Source of the DNA: Flavobacterium sp. LHD-85
Lineage (GTDB): Bacteria; Bacteroidota; Bacteroidia; Flavobacteriales; Flavobacteriaceae
Assembly: GCF_030929595.1 (NCBI RefSeq)
Contig: NZ_JAVFVR010000008.1
Span: 124,001 to 188,000, forward strand
Direction of reading: 5' to 3'
DNA: 64,000 nt
The position numbers and the translations under genes were made by a program. Numbering within the stretch: position 1 is the first letter of the stretch; every line of letters starts with the position of its first letter. This document shows, in pieces, positions 36,303 through 45,086 of the stretch. The notes beneath the pieces were generated by a model. It was not told the origin of the DNA. It worked only from the letters and a program-made list of their open reading frames with translations, and did not search any database.

Positions 36303-38753
36303 ATGAAATTAAAAATTAAAATAACGGCAATCTGTTTTGGAATTTTTTCCTTGACAGCAACAGCACAAAGTGACCTAAAACTGTGGTACGATAAACCTGC
36401 ATCAATCTGGAACGAAGCTTTGCCTTTAGGTAACGGACGCTTGGGCGCAATGGTCTTTGGCGATCCAGCGGTAGAACGTTTGCAATTGAACGAAGAAACC
36501 ATTTGGGCAGGATCTCCAAACAGCAATGCACATTCTAAATCGATAAAAGCACTTCCAATTGTACGTCAGTTAATTTTTGATGGAAAATTTGATGAAGCGC
36601 AAGACTTGGCAACACAGGATATCATGTCGCAGACGAATGACGGTATGCCATATCAAACTTTTGGAAGCGTTTATATTTCATTCAACGGACATCAAAAATA
36701 TACCGATTATTACCGTGATTTAGATATTAGTAATGCTACGGCAAAAGTAAAATACAAAGTAAACGGAGTTGAATTTACACGAGAAATTCTAACCGCATTT
36801 TCAGATCAGGTAATTGTAGTAAAACTTTCTGCTAGTCAACCGGGACAGATTACCTGTAATGTTTTCATGAATAGTCCGATTGATAAAACGGTTGCTTCGA
36901 CAGAAGGAAACCAGATTATACTTTCGGGAGTTGGAACTAACTTTGAAGGCGTAAAAGGAAAAGTTAAGTTTCAAGGTCGATTAACAGCTAAAAACAAAGG
37001 TGGTGAAATTGATGCCAGCAACGGTGTTTTTAGTATCAACAAAGCCGATGAAGTGACTTTATACATTTCGATTGCAACCAACTTCAAAAACTATCAGGAT
37101 ATTTCGGGAGATGAAATTGCAAAAAGCAAAGACTATTTAGCGAAAGCCGAAGTAAAAGATTTTGAAACAATAAAGAAAGTCCATGTTGATTATTACCAAA
37201 AATTCTTCAACAGAGTTGCTTTAGATTTAGGTTCAAATGATTTGGTTAAGAAACCAACAAACGAAAGAATTCGAGATTTCTCAAAACAATTTGATCCGCA
37301 ATTGGCGAGTTTGTATTTCCAGTTTGGACGTTATCTTTTAATTTCAAGTTCACAGCCAGGCGGACAGCCAGCTAATCTACAAGGAATTTGGAACGACATG
37401 GTCACTCCGCCGTGGGACAGTAAATATACGACAAATATCAATGCCGAAATGAATTACTGGCCGGCACAAGTAACCAATTTGCAGGAAATGCACGAGCCTT
37501 TTGTACAAATGGCAAAAGAGTTAGCGGTAACTGGTGCAGAAACAGCTAGAACGATGTATAATGCAAATGGTTGGGTTCTGCATCATAATACCGATATCTG
37601 GCGTGTAACTGCTCCAGTAGATTCAGCTGCTTCGGGAATGTGGCCGACTGGCGGTGCGTGGGTTTGTCAGGATTTATGGGAAAGATATTTATATACAGGA
37701 GATAAAAAATATTTAGCAGAAATTTATCCAATTATGAAAGGTGCTGCTGATTTCTTTTTGGATTTCATGGTTATTGATCCAAACACAAAATATTTAGTTG
37801 TTGTGCCATCAAGTTCTCCTGAAAACACACACGCAGGCGGAACAGGAAAATCGACAATTGCATCGGGAACGACAATGGATAATCAGCTGGTTTTTGATTT
37901 GTTTACGCATGTTATGGAAGCTTCGGCATTGGTTTCTCCAGATCCTGTTTATGTGAAAAAAGTAAGTGATGCTTTGGCAAAAATGCCTCCAATGAAAGTC
38001 GGAAAACATAATCAATTACAAGAATGGCAGGACGATTGGGATAATCCAAAAGACAATCACAGACACGTTTCACATTTGTACGGATTGTATCCAAGTAATC
38101 AGATTTCACCAATTAAAACGCCTGAATTATTTGAAGCAGCTAAACAATCGTTGATTTACAGAACAGACGAATCTACAGGCTGGTCTATGGGCTGGAAAGT
38201 GAATTTATGGGCGAGATTATTGGACGGAAATCATGCTTATAAATTGATTCAGGATCAATTGCATTTAGTAACCGCAGATCAGAGAAAAGGCGGAGGAACG
38301 TATCCAAATATGTTAGATGCGCATCAGCCTTTTCAAATTGATGGAAATTTTGGATGCACAGCCGGTTTTGCCGAAATGCTAATGCAGAGTCAGGAAGATG
38401 CGATTCATTTATTGCCTGCTTTACCAACGGTTTGGAAAGACGGAAGCATTAAAGGCTTGGTTGCCAGAGGTGGTTTTGTAATTGATATGACTTGGAAAAA
38501 CAATAAAGTTTCGGAGTTGAAAATCTATTCGAAAATTGGAGGAAACTGTCGATTGAAAGTAGAAAATACATTGAAAGGTTCTTCGCTTAAAAAAGCAAAA
38601 GGAAAAAATCCGAATCCGTTGTTTTACGATGTGGAAGTGAAGAAACCAATTATTTCTAAAGAAGCAAAACTGCCTAAAGTGCAATTGCCAATTTACAATA
38701 TTTACGATGTGAATATGAAAGCAGGGCAGACGTATACTTTTACTGGAAATTAA
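36303..38753 (+). CDS. GH95 alpha-L-fucosidase / alpha-L-galactosidase
   Basis: A secreted (alpha/alpha)6-barrel hydrolase of 816 residues. GH95 enzymes cut alpha-1,2-L-fucose or alpha-L-galactose; both occur on pectic polymers, and L-galactose terminates RG-II side chain A. Landmarks: LWYDKPASIWNEALPLGNGR (27-46), LQLNEETIWAGSP (60-72), TNINAEMNYWPA (Asn 378 and Asn 380, matching the Asn pair that binds the catalytic water), LQEWQDDWDN (Glu 574, general acid candidate), HRHVSHLYGLYP and DAHQPFQIDGNFG (Asp near 672-680). The ATG at 36303 begins the signal peptide (..LTATAQ); an upstream ATG at 36264 lies in the repeat. Which sugar it prefers cannot be told here. Confidence 0.92.
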   Translation: MKLKIKITAICFGIFSLTATAQSDLKLWYDKPASIWNEALPLGNGRLGAMVFGDPAVERLQLNEETIWAGSPNSNAHSKSIKALPIVRQLIFDGKFDEAQDLATQDIMSQTNDGMPYQTFGSVYISFNGHQKYTDYYRDLDISNATAKVKYKVNGVEFTREILTAFSDQVIVVKLSASQPGQITCNVFMNSPIDKTVASTEGNQIILSGVGTNFEGVKGKVKFQGRLTAKNKGGEIDASNGVFSINKADEVTLYISIATNFKNYQDISGDEIAKSKDYLAKAEVKDFETIKKVHVDYYQKFFNRVALDLGSNDLVKKPTNERIRDFSKQFDPQLASLYFQFGRYLLISSSQPGGQPANLQGIWNDMVTPPWDSKYTTNINAEMNYWPAQVTNLQEMHEPFVQMAKELAVTGAETARTMYNANGWVLHHNTDIWRVTAPVDSAASGMWPTGGAWVCQDLWERYLYTGDKKYLAEIYPIMKGAADFFLDFMVIDPNTKYLVVVPSSSPENTHAGGTGKSTIASGTTMDNQLVFDLFTHVMEASALVSPDPVYVKKVSDALAKMPPMKVGKHNQLQEWQDDWDNPKDNHRHVSHLYGLYPSNQISPIKTPELFEAAKQSLIYRTDESTGWSMGWKVNLWARLLDGNHAYKLIQDQLHLVTADQRKGGGTYPNMLDAHQPFQIDGNFGCTAGFAEMLMQSQEDAIHLLPALPTVWKDGSIKGLVARGGFVIDMTWKNNKVSELKIYSKIGGNCRLKVENTLKGSSLKKAKGKNPNPLFYDVEVKKPIISKEAKLPKVQLPIYNIYDVNMKAGQTYTFTGN

Positions 38754-38762
38754 AATATTTTA

Positions 38763-38894
38763 AAACCATATAAGTGATATAAGGAAATATAAAGTTAGGA
38801 CGTTCCTGCAAGGTTTCTAAAACCTTGTAGGTATAAATGATAAACTTGGCGATTAAAAATAAGATACCTACAAGGTTTTGGAAACCTTTCAGGA
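38763..38894. repeat. 'ACCATATAAG' arm plus 'CAAGGTTTT' double hairpin
   Basis: AAACCATATAAGTGATATAA (38763-38782) is a single arm of the family seen as a full palindrome at 55257-55322. It is followed by two hairpins, CCTGCAAGGTTTC/AAAACCTTGTAGG and CCTACAAGGTTTT/GAAACCTTTCAGG (38804-38894), with the same architecture as 28472-28551. Confidence 0.85.
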
Positions 38895-38904
38895 GTGAGA
38901 AAAC

Positions 38905-39013
38905 GTAAAGGTCTCTTGCGTGAGTGATGGAAGTGGAGCTCTTTTTTGTGAGGCTTTTTTAGCCGAACAAAAAAAGCGGGAACGGACAGCACGACCCGGA
39001 GGGACACGCCCAA
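38905..39013 (-). repeat. About 110-bp 'GGGCGTGTCCC...CTCACGC' dispersed repeat, reverse copy
   Basis: Read on the reverse strand this opens GGGCGTGTCCCTCCGGGTCG, continues through a CGGCTAAAAAAGCC hairpin, and ends near CACTCACGCAAGAGACC. The same layout occurs on the forward strand at 48861-48975. The pair encloses four enzymes and the isomerase homologue. It contains no ORF. Confidence 0.75.
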
Positions 39014-39042
39014 AGAATTAGTTTTAAAATAATAATTAGAAT

Positions 39043-40611
39043 ATGTTACAACATTTTAAACATAAAATAATAACACTTTCAATAGTAATCGCTTGTGTAA
39101 ATAGTGGTTGTAAATCGACTGCGGAACATTCCCAAAAAGGAAAATCGGTTATTTTAAAAGAAAAAAACTTCAAACATTATGTTGATTATTTCAACACGAT
39201 GGAAGATGAAAACTTAAAATTTGCGATTCCGAATGACAGTGCCTGGGCTTGGATGGAAAAGAATATTCCGTTGTTTGAATGTCCACAGCAGAATTTTGAG
39301 GAAATCTATTATTTCAGATGGTGGAGCGTTCGAAAACATATTAAAAATACACCGCAAGGATTTGCAATTACAGAGTTTTTGGTAGATCGTTCCTATGCCG
39401 ACAAATACAATATGATCAGTTGTGCTTTGGGGCATCATATCAACGAATTCAGATGGGTTCATGATCCTAAATACATTGAGCAGGATGTCAAACTTTGGTA
39501 TCGAGGAAATGATGGAAAACCAATGAATAAATTGTATAAATTTAGCAGTTGGACAGCCGATGCTTTGTACAATCGTTATTTGGTGAATAAGGATGAAAAA
39601 TTCTTATTGGATTTGTACCCAGACATGGTTGCCGATTATGCTGTTTGGGTAAATGACCGTCAGCGTAAAGATGGATTGTTTTGGCAACATGATGTAAAAG
39701 ATGGAATGGAAGAATCCTTAAGCGGCGGACGTAAAGTACAAAATGCAAGACCAACGATTAACAGTTATATGTACGGAAATGCTGTAGCGATTTCTAAAAT
39801 GGCTGAAATGAAAGGCGATAAGGTTGCGGAAACAGTATATAAAGCTTTAGCTTCTGTTCTCCAACAATCAATACAAACGAAATTGTGGAATTCAAAAAGT
39901 GAGTTTTTTGAAACTTTGACTGAAAAAGATACACTAGCACAAGTTCGTGAGGCAATCGGATTTATTCCGTGGTATTTTAATCTTCCAGAGCAAAACAAAG
40001 GATTTGAAAAAGCTTGGGAGCAAATTAAAGATGAAAAAGGATTTTCGGCTCCGTTTGGTTTGACAACAGCAGAAAGAAGAAGTCCGAGATTTAGAACACA
40101 CGGAACAGGAACCTGCGAATGGGACGGTGCAATTTGGCCATTTGCAAGTTCGCAGACGTTAACGGCTTTGGCAAATGTTCTGAATAATTATAATCAGAAT
40201 TATGTTGGCAAAACCGATTATTTCAAGCAGATGGATTTGTACGTTCAGTCGCAGTATTATAGAGGAAAACCTTATCTTGGCGAGTATTTAGATGAAACAA
40301 CAGGATATTGGTTAATGGGCGACAGAGAAAGAAGCCGTTATTATAATCATTCCACTTTCAACGATTTGGTGATTACAGGTTTGGTAGGTTTACGTCCAAG
40401 AGCTGATGAAAAGATTGAAGTAAATCCGTTGATTCCGCAAGAAAAATGGGATTGGTTTTGTTTGGATAATGTTTTGTATCATGGCAATATTATTACCATT
40501 CTTTGGGATAAAACAGGAGAAAAATATAATAAAGGAAAAGGTTTTAGAATCTTTAAAAATGGGAAGGAAATTGCGGTTTCTGAGAAGTTAGAGAAGTTAA
40601 TTTCTGAATAA
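39043..40611 (+). CDS. Lipoprotein (alpha/alpha)6-barrel glycosidase (trehalase/MGH1-like)
   Basis: A 522-residue lipoprotein: the signal peptide ends at VNSGC with the lipidated Cys at 23. The body resembles trehalase-like and mannosylglycerate-hydrolase-like (alpha/alpha)6 barrels: YYFRWWSVRKHIKNTPQGFA, SCALGHHINEFRWVHDP, DGLFWQHDVKDGMEESL, ARPTINSYMYGNAVAISKMA and GTCEWDGAIWPFASSQTLTA. The last pair of motifs places acidic residues (Asp in 'HDVKDGMEES', Glu in 'TCEWDG') where the catalytic acids of this fold usually lie. GH142, a beta-L-arabinofuranosidase family of RG-II loci, has a fold of this class, but I cannot assign the family. The start codon ATG at 39043 is 29 nt after a repeat. 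Confidence 0.65.
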   Translation: MLQHFKHKIITLSIVIACVNSGCKSTAEHSQKGKSVILKEKNFKHYVDYFNTMEDENLKFAIPNDSAWAWMEKNIPLFECPQQNFEEIYYFRWWSVRKHIKNTPQGFAITEFLVDRSYADKYNMISCALGHHINEFRWVHDPKYIEQDVKLWYRGNDGKPMNKLYKFSSWTADALYNRYLVNKDEKFLLDLYPDMVADYAVWVNDRQRKDGLFWQHDVKDGMEESLSGGRKVQNARPTINSYMYGNAVAISKMAEMKGDKVAETVYKALASVLQQSIQTKLWNSKSEFFETLTEKDTLAQVREAIGFIPWYFNLPEQNKGFEKAWEQIKDEKGFSAPFGLTTAERRSPRFRTHGTGTCEWDGAIWPFASSQTLTALANVLNNYNQNYVGKTDYFKQMDLYVQSQYYRGKPYLGEYLDETTGYWLMGDRERSRYYNHSTFNDLVITGLVGLRPRADEKIEVNPLIPQEKWDWFCLDNVLYHGNIITILWDKTGEKYNKGKGFRIFKNGKEIAVSEKLEKLISE

Positions 40612-40636
40612 ATTGAGAATCGTTGAGCGGAATTTT

Positions 40637-40765
40637 TTCACGCAGATTCTAAACAGATTTGAGTAGATTAAAATAGATTTTATTTTTTTGATCTCTAATC
40701 TGTTTAGAAATATGATAATAAAAATCTATGAACATCAGCTTAAATCTGCCAAATCTGCGTGAAAT
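40637..40765. repeat. 'CACGCAGATT' inverted repeat with inner 'AAACAGATT' palindrome
   Basis: Outer arms TTTCACGCAGATTCT (40637-40651) and AAATCTGCCAAATCTGCGTG (40742-40761). An inner pair is CTAAACAGATTTGAG and CTAATCTGTTTAG. The element fills most of the spacer before the second GH78 gene. Confidence 0.82.
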
Positions 40766-40797
40766 AAAAATCATCGCAAAGACAATAAAATAATACC

Positions 40798-43548
40798 ATG
40801 AAAAAGTTTTTTTTACATCTTACCTTAATCATTTCACTCTTCACAATTTCGGCGAAAGCCCAAACCAAAATCATTGTGAGCGATTTAAAATGCGAAATGC
40901 TAACGAATCCGGAAGGAATTGACGTTTTACAGCCAAGATTGAGCTGGAAAATTAAAGCAGAAATAAATGATGTAAAACAAACTCATTATCAAATTTTAGC
41001 TTCTTCGTCTTTAGAAAAATTAAATGCTGGAAATGCAGATTTATGGGACAGCGGAAAGGTACAAAGCGACGAATCTGTCAATGTGATTTATGACGGAAAA
41101 AAGTTAAAAGACAGACAAGACGTTTATTGGAAAATACTTGTTTTTACCAATAAAGGCGAAGTTCAATCAAAAGAAACAGCACATTTCAGCATCGGAATTT
41201 TAACGTATGCAGATTGGAAATCGACACGATGGATTGGATATGAAAAAACGTCGAAGGGAGATAGTATTTCGCAGTATTCTCGATTATCAGCGAGGTATTT
41301 AAGAAAAGAAATCGATTTAAAAAAGAAAGTCAAAAGTGCCAAGGTCTATATCATAGGAATGGGCTTGTACGAGCTGTATATTAACGGAAATAAAATTGGC
41401 GATCAGGTTTTGGCTCCCGTTCCTACGGATTATACCAAGAATGTAAAATACAATGTTTTTGATGTGACTTCACAATTGCAAGAAGGGAAAAATGCATTAG
41501 GAACCATTTTAGGAAACGGACGTTTTTTTACCATGCGTCAGGATTATAAACCTTATAAAATCAAAACTTTTGGGTATCCGAAAATGGCTTTGCAGTTGTT
41601 TGTAGAATATACAGATGGAAGTAAAGAGGTTATTAGAACAGATGATACTTGGAAAATCACAACCGACGGACCAATCTTATCCAACAACGAATATGACGGT
41701 GAAGAATACGATGCCCGTAAAGAAATGAAAGGCTGGAATACCATTAATTTCAATGATAAAAAATGGCTTTCGGCAGAATATGTTCAGGAACCGGGCGGAT
41801 TTTACGAAGGGCAGATGTCGGCGAATATGAAAGTGAAACGCGAAGTAAAACCGGTTTCAATTAAACAAACGCCAAAAGGAACTTATATTTTGGATATGGG
41901 GCAAAATATGGTGGGCTGGCTGCAATTGAAAGCGAAAGGAAATTCGGGAGATAAAATCACTATGAAATTTGCAGAATCTTTACAACCAGATGGTTCGTTA
42001 TATATTGCGAATTTACGTGATGCCAAAACAACTGATATTTATACTTTAAAAGGTGAAGGCGAAGAAGTTTGGGAACCTCGTTTTATTTTTCACGGTTTTA
42101 GATTTGTGGAGATTTCAGGTTTCAAAACAAAACCGACTTTAGAAAATTTCGTTGGAAAAGTCGTTTATGATGACATTGTCACAACAGGAACTTTTGATTC
42201 TTCAAACCCAATTATGAATCAGATTTTTAAGAATGCATGGTGGGGAATCAGCGGCAATTATAAAGGAATGCCAATCGATTGTCCGCAGAGAAATGAGCGT
42301 CAGCCTTGGTTGGGAGATAGAACTACCGGAGCTTATGGTGAAAGTTTTTTATTCGATAATCAGACTTTGTATGCAAAATGGTTAGATGATATTAAAAATG
42401 CCCAAACTATTGATGGGGGAATTCCAGATGTGGCACCAGCTTTTTGGCGTTATTATGGAGATAATGTGACTTGGCCGGGAACTTATATTACTGTTGCAGA
42501 TATGCTGTATCAGCAGTTTGGCGACAAAAAAGTAGTGGAAAAACAATATCCGTCTATGAAAAAATGGATGGATTACATGGAAGAAAATTATTTGGTTGAT
42601 GATATTATGACCAAAGACAAATACGGCGATTGGTGTGTTCCGCCAGAATCTTTGGAATTAATTCGTTCGAAAGATCCTTCTCGTTTAACTGATGGTGAAT
42701 TGATTTCGAGTGCGTTTTATTATCAGCTTTTAAATATCATGAAAAAGTTTGCTGTAATCGCAAATTCGCAAAATGACATTAAACATTATGATGAATTAGC
42801 TTCAAGAATCAAAAAAGCTTTCAACGCTAAATATTTTAATGCAACCAAAAACAATTACGCCAATAATACCGTAACAGCCAATTTACTGCCTTTGACTTTC
42901 GGAATGGCTCCAGAAGAATTGAAACAAAAAGTTTTCGAAAATCTGGTACATGAAGTGGAAGTGACTAAAAATGGTCATGTAAGTACAGGAGTTATTGGAA
43001 CTCAGTTTTTAATGCGAACATTAACCAATTTTGGTCGTGGAGATTTGGCTTTCAAATTAGCCTCAAACAAAACGTATCCAAGCTGGGGTTATATGGTCGA
43101 AAACAGCGCAACTACGATTTGGGAATTATGGAACGGAAACACAGCAGATCCAGCGATGAATTCGCAAAACCACGTGATGCTTTTAGGCGATTTACTGATT
43201 TGGTATTACGAAAATATGGCGGGAATCAAGAGCAATCCAGAAAATCCAGGTTTCAAACAAATTATCATGAAACCAGATTTTAGTGCGGGATTGACTTATG
43301 TAAATGCGTCTTACGAATCGATTTACGGAACGATTAAAAGTGACTGGAAAAAGGATAAAAAAGCTTTGGTTTGGAATATTACTATTCCTGCGAATACTTC
43401 TGCTGTTGTTTATCTTCCGTCAAGCGATATTGCAGCTATTTCAATCAATAAACAGAAGCTGGATAAGACTTCTTACACTTATTCGGTAGAAAAAAATCAA
43501 ATAATTGTCATACTTTCGTCAGGAAATTTTGCGATAAGCGTTAAATAA
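40798..43548 (+). CDS. GH78 alpha-L-rhamnosidase (copy 2)
   Basis: A secreted enzyme of 916 residues of the same family as 31759-34539, but clearly diverged. Signal peptide MKKFFLHLTLIISLFTISAKAQ. An FnIII-like N-domain (QPRLSWKIKAEINDVKQTHY) precedes the rhamnosidase beta-sandwiches (IIGMGLYELYINGNKIGDQV, NEYDGEEYDARKEMKGW). The barrel carries DCPQRNERQPWLGDRTTG (about 494-511; Asp 507 or the nearby Glu as the general acid region) and TTIWELWNG (Glu 776, base candidate). Compared with copy 1, which has REKLGWLEE and TEQWDPR at the same points, this is the more standard GH78 pattern. The two copies probably serve different rhamnose linkages. Confidence 0.92.
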   Translation: MKKFFLHLTLIISLFTISAKAQTKIIVSDLKCEMLTNPEGIDVLQPRLSWKIKAEINDVKQTHYQILASSSLEKLNAGNADLWDSGKVQSDESVNVIYDGKKLKDRQDVYWKILVFTNKGEVQSKETAHFSIGILTYADWKSTRWIGYEKTSKGDSISQYSRLSARYLRKEIDLKKKVKSAKVYIIGMGLYELYINGNKIGDQVLAPVPTDYTKNVKYNVFDVTSQLQEGKNALGTILGNGRFFTMRQDYKPYKIKTFGYPKMALQLFVEYTDGSKEVIRTDDTWKITTDGPILSNNEYDGEEYDARKEMKGWNTINFNDKKWLSAEYVQEPGGFYEGQMSANMKVKREVKPVSIKQTPKGTYILDMGQNMVGWLQLKAKGNSGDKITMKFAESLQPDGSLYIANLRDAKTTDIYTLKGEGEEVWEPRFIFHGFRFVEISGFKTKPTLENFVGKVVYDDIVTTGTFDSSNPIMNQIFKNAWWGISGNYKGMPIDCPQRNERQPWLGDRTTGAYGESFLFDNQTLYAKWLDDIKNAQTIDGGIPDVAPAFWRYYGDNVTWPGTYITVADMLYQQFGDKKVVEKQYPSMKKWMDYMEENYLVDDIMTKDKYGDWCVPPESLELIRSKDPSRLTDGELISSAFYYQLLNIMKKFAVIANSQNDIKHYDELASRIKKAFNAKYFNATKNNYANNTVTANLLPLTFGMAPEELKQKVFENLVHEVEVTKNGHVSTGVIGTQFLMRTLTNFGRGDLAFKLASNKTYPSWGYMVENSATTIWELWNGNTADPAMNSQNHVMLLGDLLIWYYENMAGIKSNPENPGFKQIIMKPDFSAGLTYVNASYESIYGTIKSDWKKDKKALVWNITIPANTSAVVYLPSSDIAAISINKQKLDKTSYTYSVEKNQIIVILSSGNFAISVK

Positions 43549-43596
43549 TCTGCATTTTTAGTAATTCGGGACAGTACAGGATACATTGTTAATTTT

Positions 43597-43649
43597 TTGG
43601 TGTTATTTTTACACTTATTAAATATTTTTACCTAAAAAAATGTTAGGTA
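43597..43649 (+). promoter_or_regulatory. Candidate internal promoter followed by a hairpin
   Basis: The 143-bp gap before the sialidase-fold gene lacks the palindromic word repeats. It holds TTG (43597-43599), a 23-bp spacer and TATTTTTA (43623-43630), one mismatch from TAnnTTTG. A perfect 7-bp hairpin, TACCTAA (43629-43635) and TTAGGTA (43643-43649), overlaps the expected transcription start. This could be an internal start site for the downstream genes. Confidence 0.35.
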
Positions 43650-43691
43650 TGTATTTATAGTCAAAAAAAATAATTCATAATTTAATTAAGA

Positions 43692-44837
43692 ATGAAGATA
43701 ACAAAATTAGCATTTGTCTTGTTTGGACTTTTCCTTTTAGGAAGTTGTAAATCGGCTTTAGAGAAAAAGACTTGGAAAGAAGGAATTTTAGTAGATCAAT
43801 TTGTTTACGATAAAGCGCCTTATCCATCTTGTCATGCGATTACAATCGTCGAAGCTACAAATGGTGATTTAGTTGCTTCTTGGTTTGGAGGAACTCACGA
43901 AAGAAATCCTGATGTTTGTATCTACGTAGCCATTAAACCAAAAGGAAGCGACACTTGGAACGAGGGCGTAAAAGTTGCCGACGGTGTCATGAAAGAAGGA
44001 CCGAGATTACCAACTTGGAATCCAGTTTTATATCAAATTCCGGGTGGCGATTTAATGTTATTCTACAAAATAGGACCAAAACCATCAGAATGGTGGGGTG
44101 TAATCAGAACTTCATCTGATGGTGGAAAAACGTGGTCTGAAGCTCAAAAAATGCCAGACGGTTTCTTAGGGCCAATCAAAAACAAACCTGTTTTATTAAG
44201 TAACGGAACTTTATTATGTCCGTCAAGTATAGAAGGCGACGGCTGGAGACTTCGTATGGAATCTACTCCAGATTTCGGAAAAACTTGGGTAATGGGCGAT
44301 ACGCTACCAAGAGGAAAACAAAAAATCAATGCAATTCAGCCAAGTATTTTATTTCATAAAGACGGAAGCATTCAAGCAATCGGAAGAACTAGAAACAGAG
44401 CGATTTTCAGTACATTCTCAAAAGATAACGGAAAAACTTGGTCGGATGTTGAGTTAATCGGACTTCCAAATAACAATTCAGGAACAGATGCCGTAACACT
44501 TAAAGACGGTAGACATTTATTAGTTTATAATCACGTTTTGCCTCCTGGAAAAGAAGCAAAAGGGCCAAGAACGCCTTTAAACGTTTCGGTTTCGAAAGAT
44601 GGAATTCACTGGAACGCTGCTTTAGTTTTAGAAGATTCAAAAATCAGCCAATATTCTTATCCTTCAATGATTCAAAGTTCAGATGGAATGGTGCATATCG
44701 TGTATACTTGGAGAAGAGAAAAACTGAAATATGTAAAAGTGGATCCAAGTAAATTGGTAGCACTTCCGATCAAAAACGGAATCTGGCCAGGCGACGAAGG
44801 AAAAGTAGTTACAGCGGTAAAAGCAGAAGAAGAGTAA
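43692..44837 (+). CDS. Sialidase-fold (six-bladed propeller) lipoprotein hydrolase
   Basis: A lipoprotein of 381 residues: the signal peptide ends LLGSC with Cys at 19. Four Asp-box turns mark the propeller: SSDGGKTWSEA, TPDFGKTWVMG, SKDNGKTWSDV and the degenerate SKDGIHWNAAL. The N-terminal segment SCHAITIVEATNGDLVASWFGGTHERNPD and the late RTPLNVSVSKDG are typical of the BNR/exo-sialidase-like group common in Bacteroidota. Plants lack sialic acid, so a sialidase activity is unlikely in this locus. RG-II does contain the related keto-sugars Kdo and Dha, and propeller enzymes (GH33, GH143) act on them in known RG-II systems, so that is an attractive but unproven role. Confidence 0.72.
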   Translation: MKITKLAFVLFGLFLLGSCKSALEKKTWKEGILVDQFVYDKAPYPSCHAITIVEATNGDLVASWFGGTHERNPDVCIYVAIKPKGSDTWNEGVKVADGVMKEGPRLPTWNPVLYQIPGGDLMLFYKIGPKPSEWWGVIRTSSDGGKTWSEAQKMPDGFLGPIKNKPVLLSNGTLLCPSSIEGDGWRLRMESTPDFGKTWVMGDTLPRGKQKINAIQPSILFHKDGSIQAIGRTRNRAIFSTFSKDNGKTWSDVELIGLPNNNSGTDAVTLKDGRHLLVYNHVLPPGKEAKGPRTPLNVSVSKDGIHWNAALVLEDSKISQYSYPSMIQSSDGMVHIVYTWRREKLKYVKVDPSKLVALPIKNGIWPGDEGKVVTAVKAEEE

Positions 44838-44847
44838 AATTAAGTTC

Positions 44848-45071
44848 GCCACGAATTTCACTAATTTCCACAAATTTTTTAAAATAATAATTCGTGAAAA
44901 TTCGTGGAATTTGTGGCAAAAAAATATAAAGCCACAGATTAAAAGGATTAAAATGATTTTTTATTCTAGTTAATCTCTAAAATCTGCTCAATTTGTGAGA
45001 GTAATTTTTTTCACGCAGATTTAGCAGATCGAGCAGATTTTTTAATCCATTTAATCTTTATAATCTGTGGC
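44848..45071. repeat. Three repeat families in one spacer ('CACGAATT', 'CACAGATT', 'CGCAGATT')
   Basis: GCCACGAATTTCACTAATTT with AATTCGTGGAATTTGTGGC (44848-44918) is followed by a larger palindrome, GCCACAGATTAAAAGGATTA (44931-44950) and TTATAATCTGTGGC (45058-45071), which encloses AAAATCTGCTCAATTTGTGA and TTTCACGCAGATTTAGCAGA. One element is beside, and another inside, the third. It ends 15 nt before the next start codon. Confidence 0.87.
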
Positions 45072-45086
45072 AAAAAAAATATAAGT

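Noticed and set aside
43692..44837. Annotation as a true sialidase
   Set aside because: Asp-boxes give only the fold. The pectin context and lack of sialic acid in plants make that activity unlikely.
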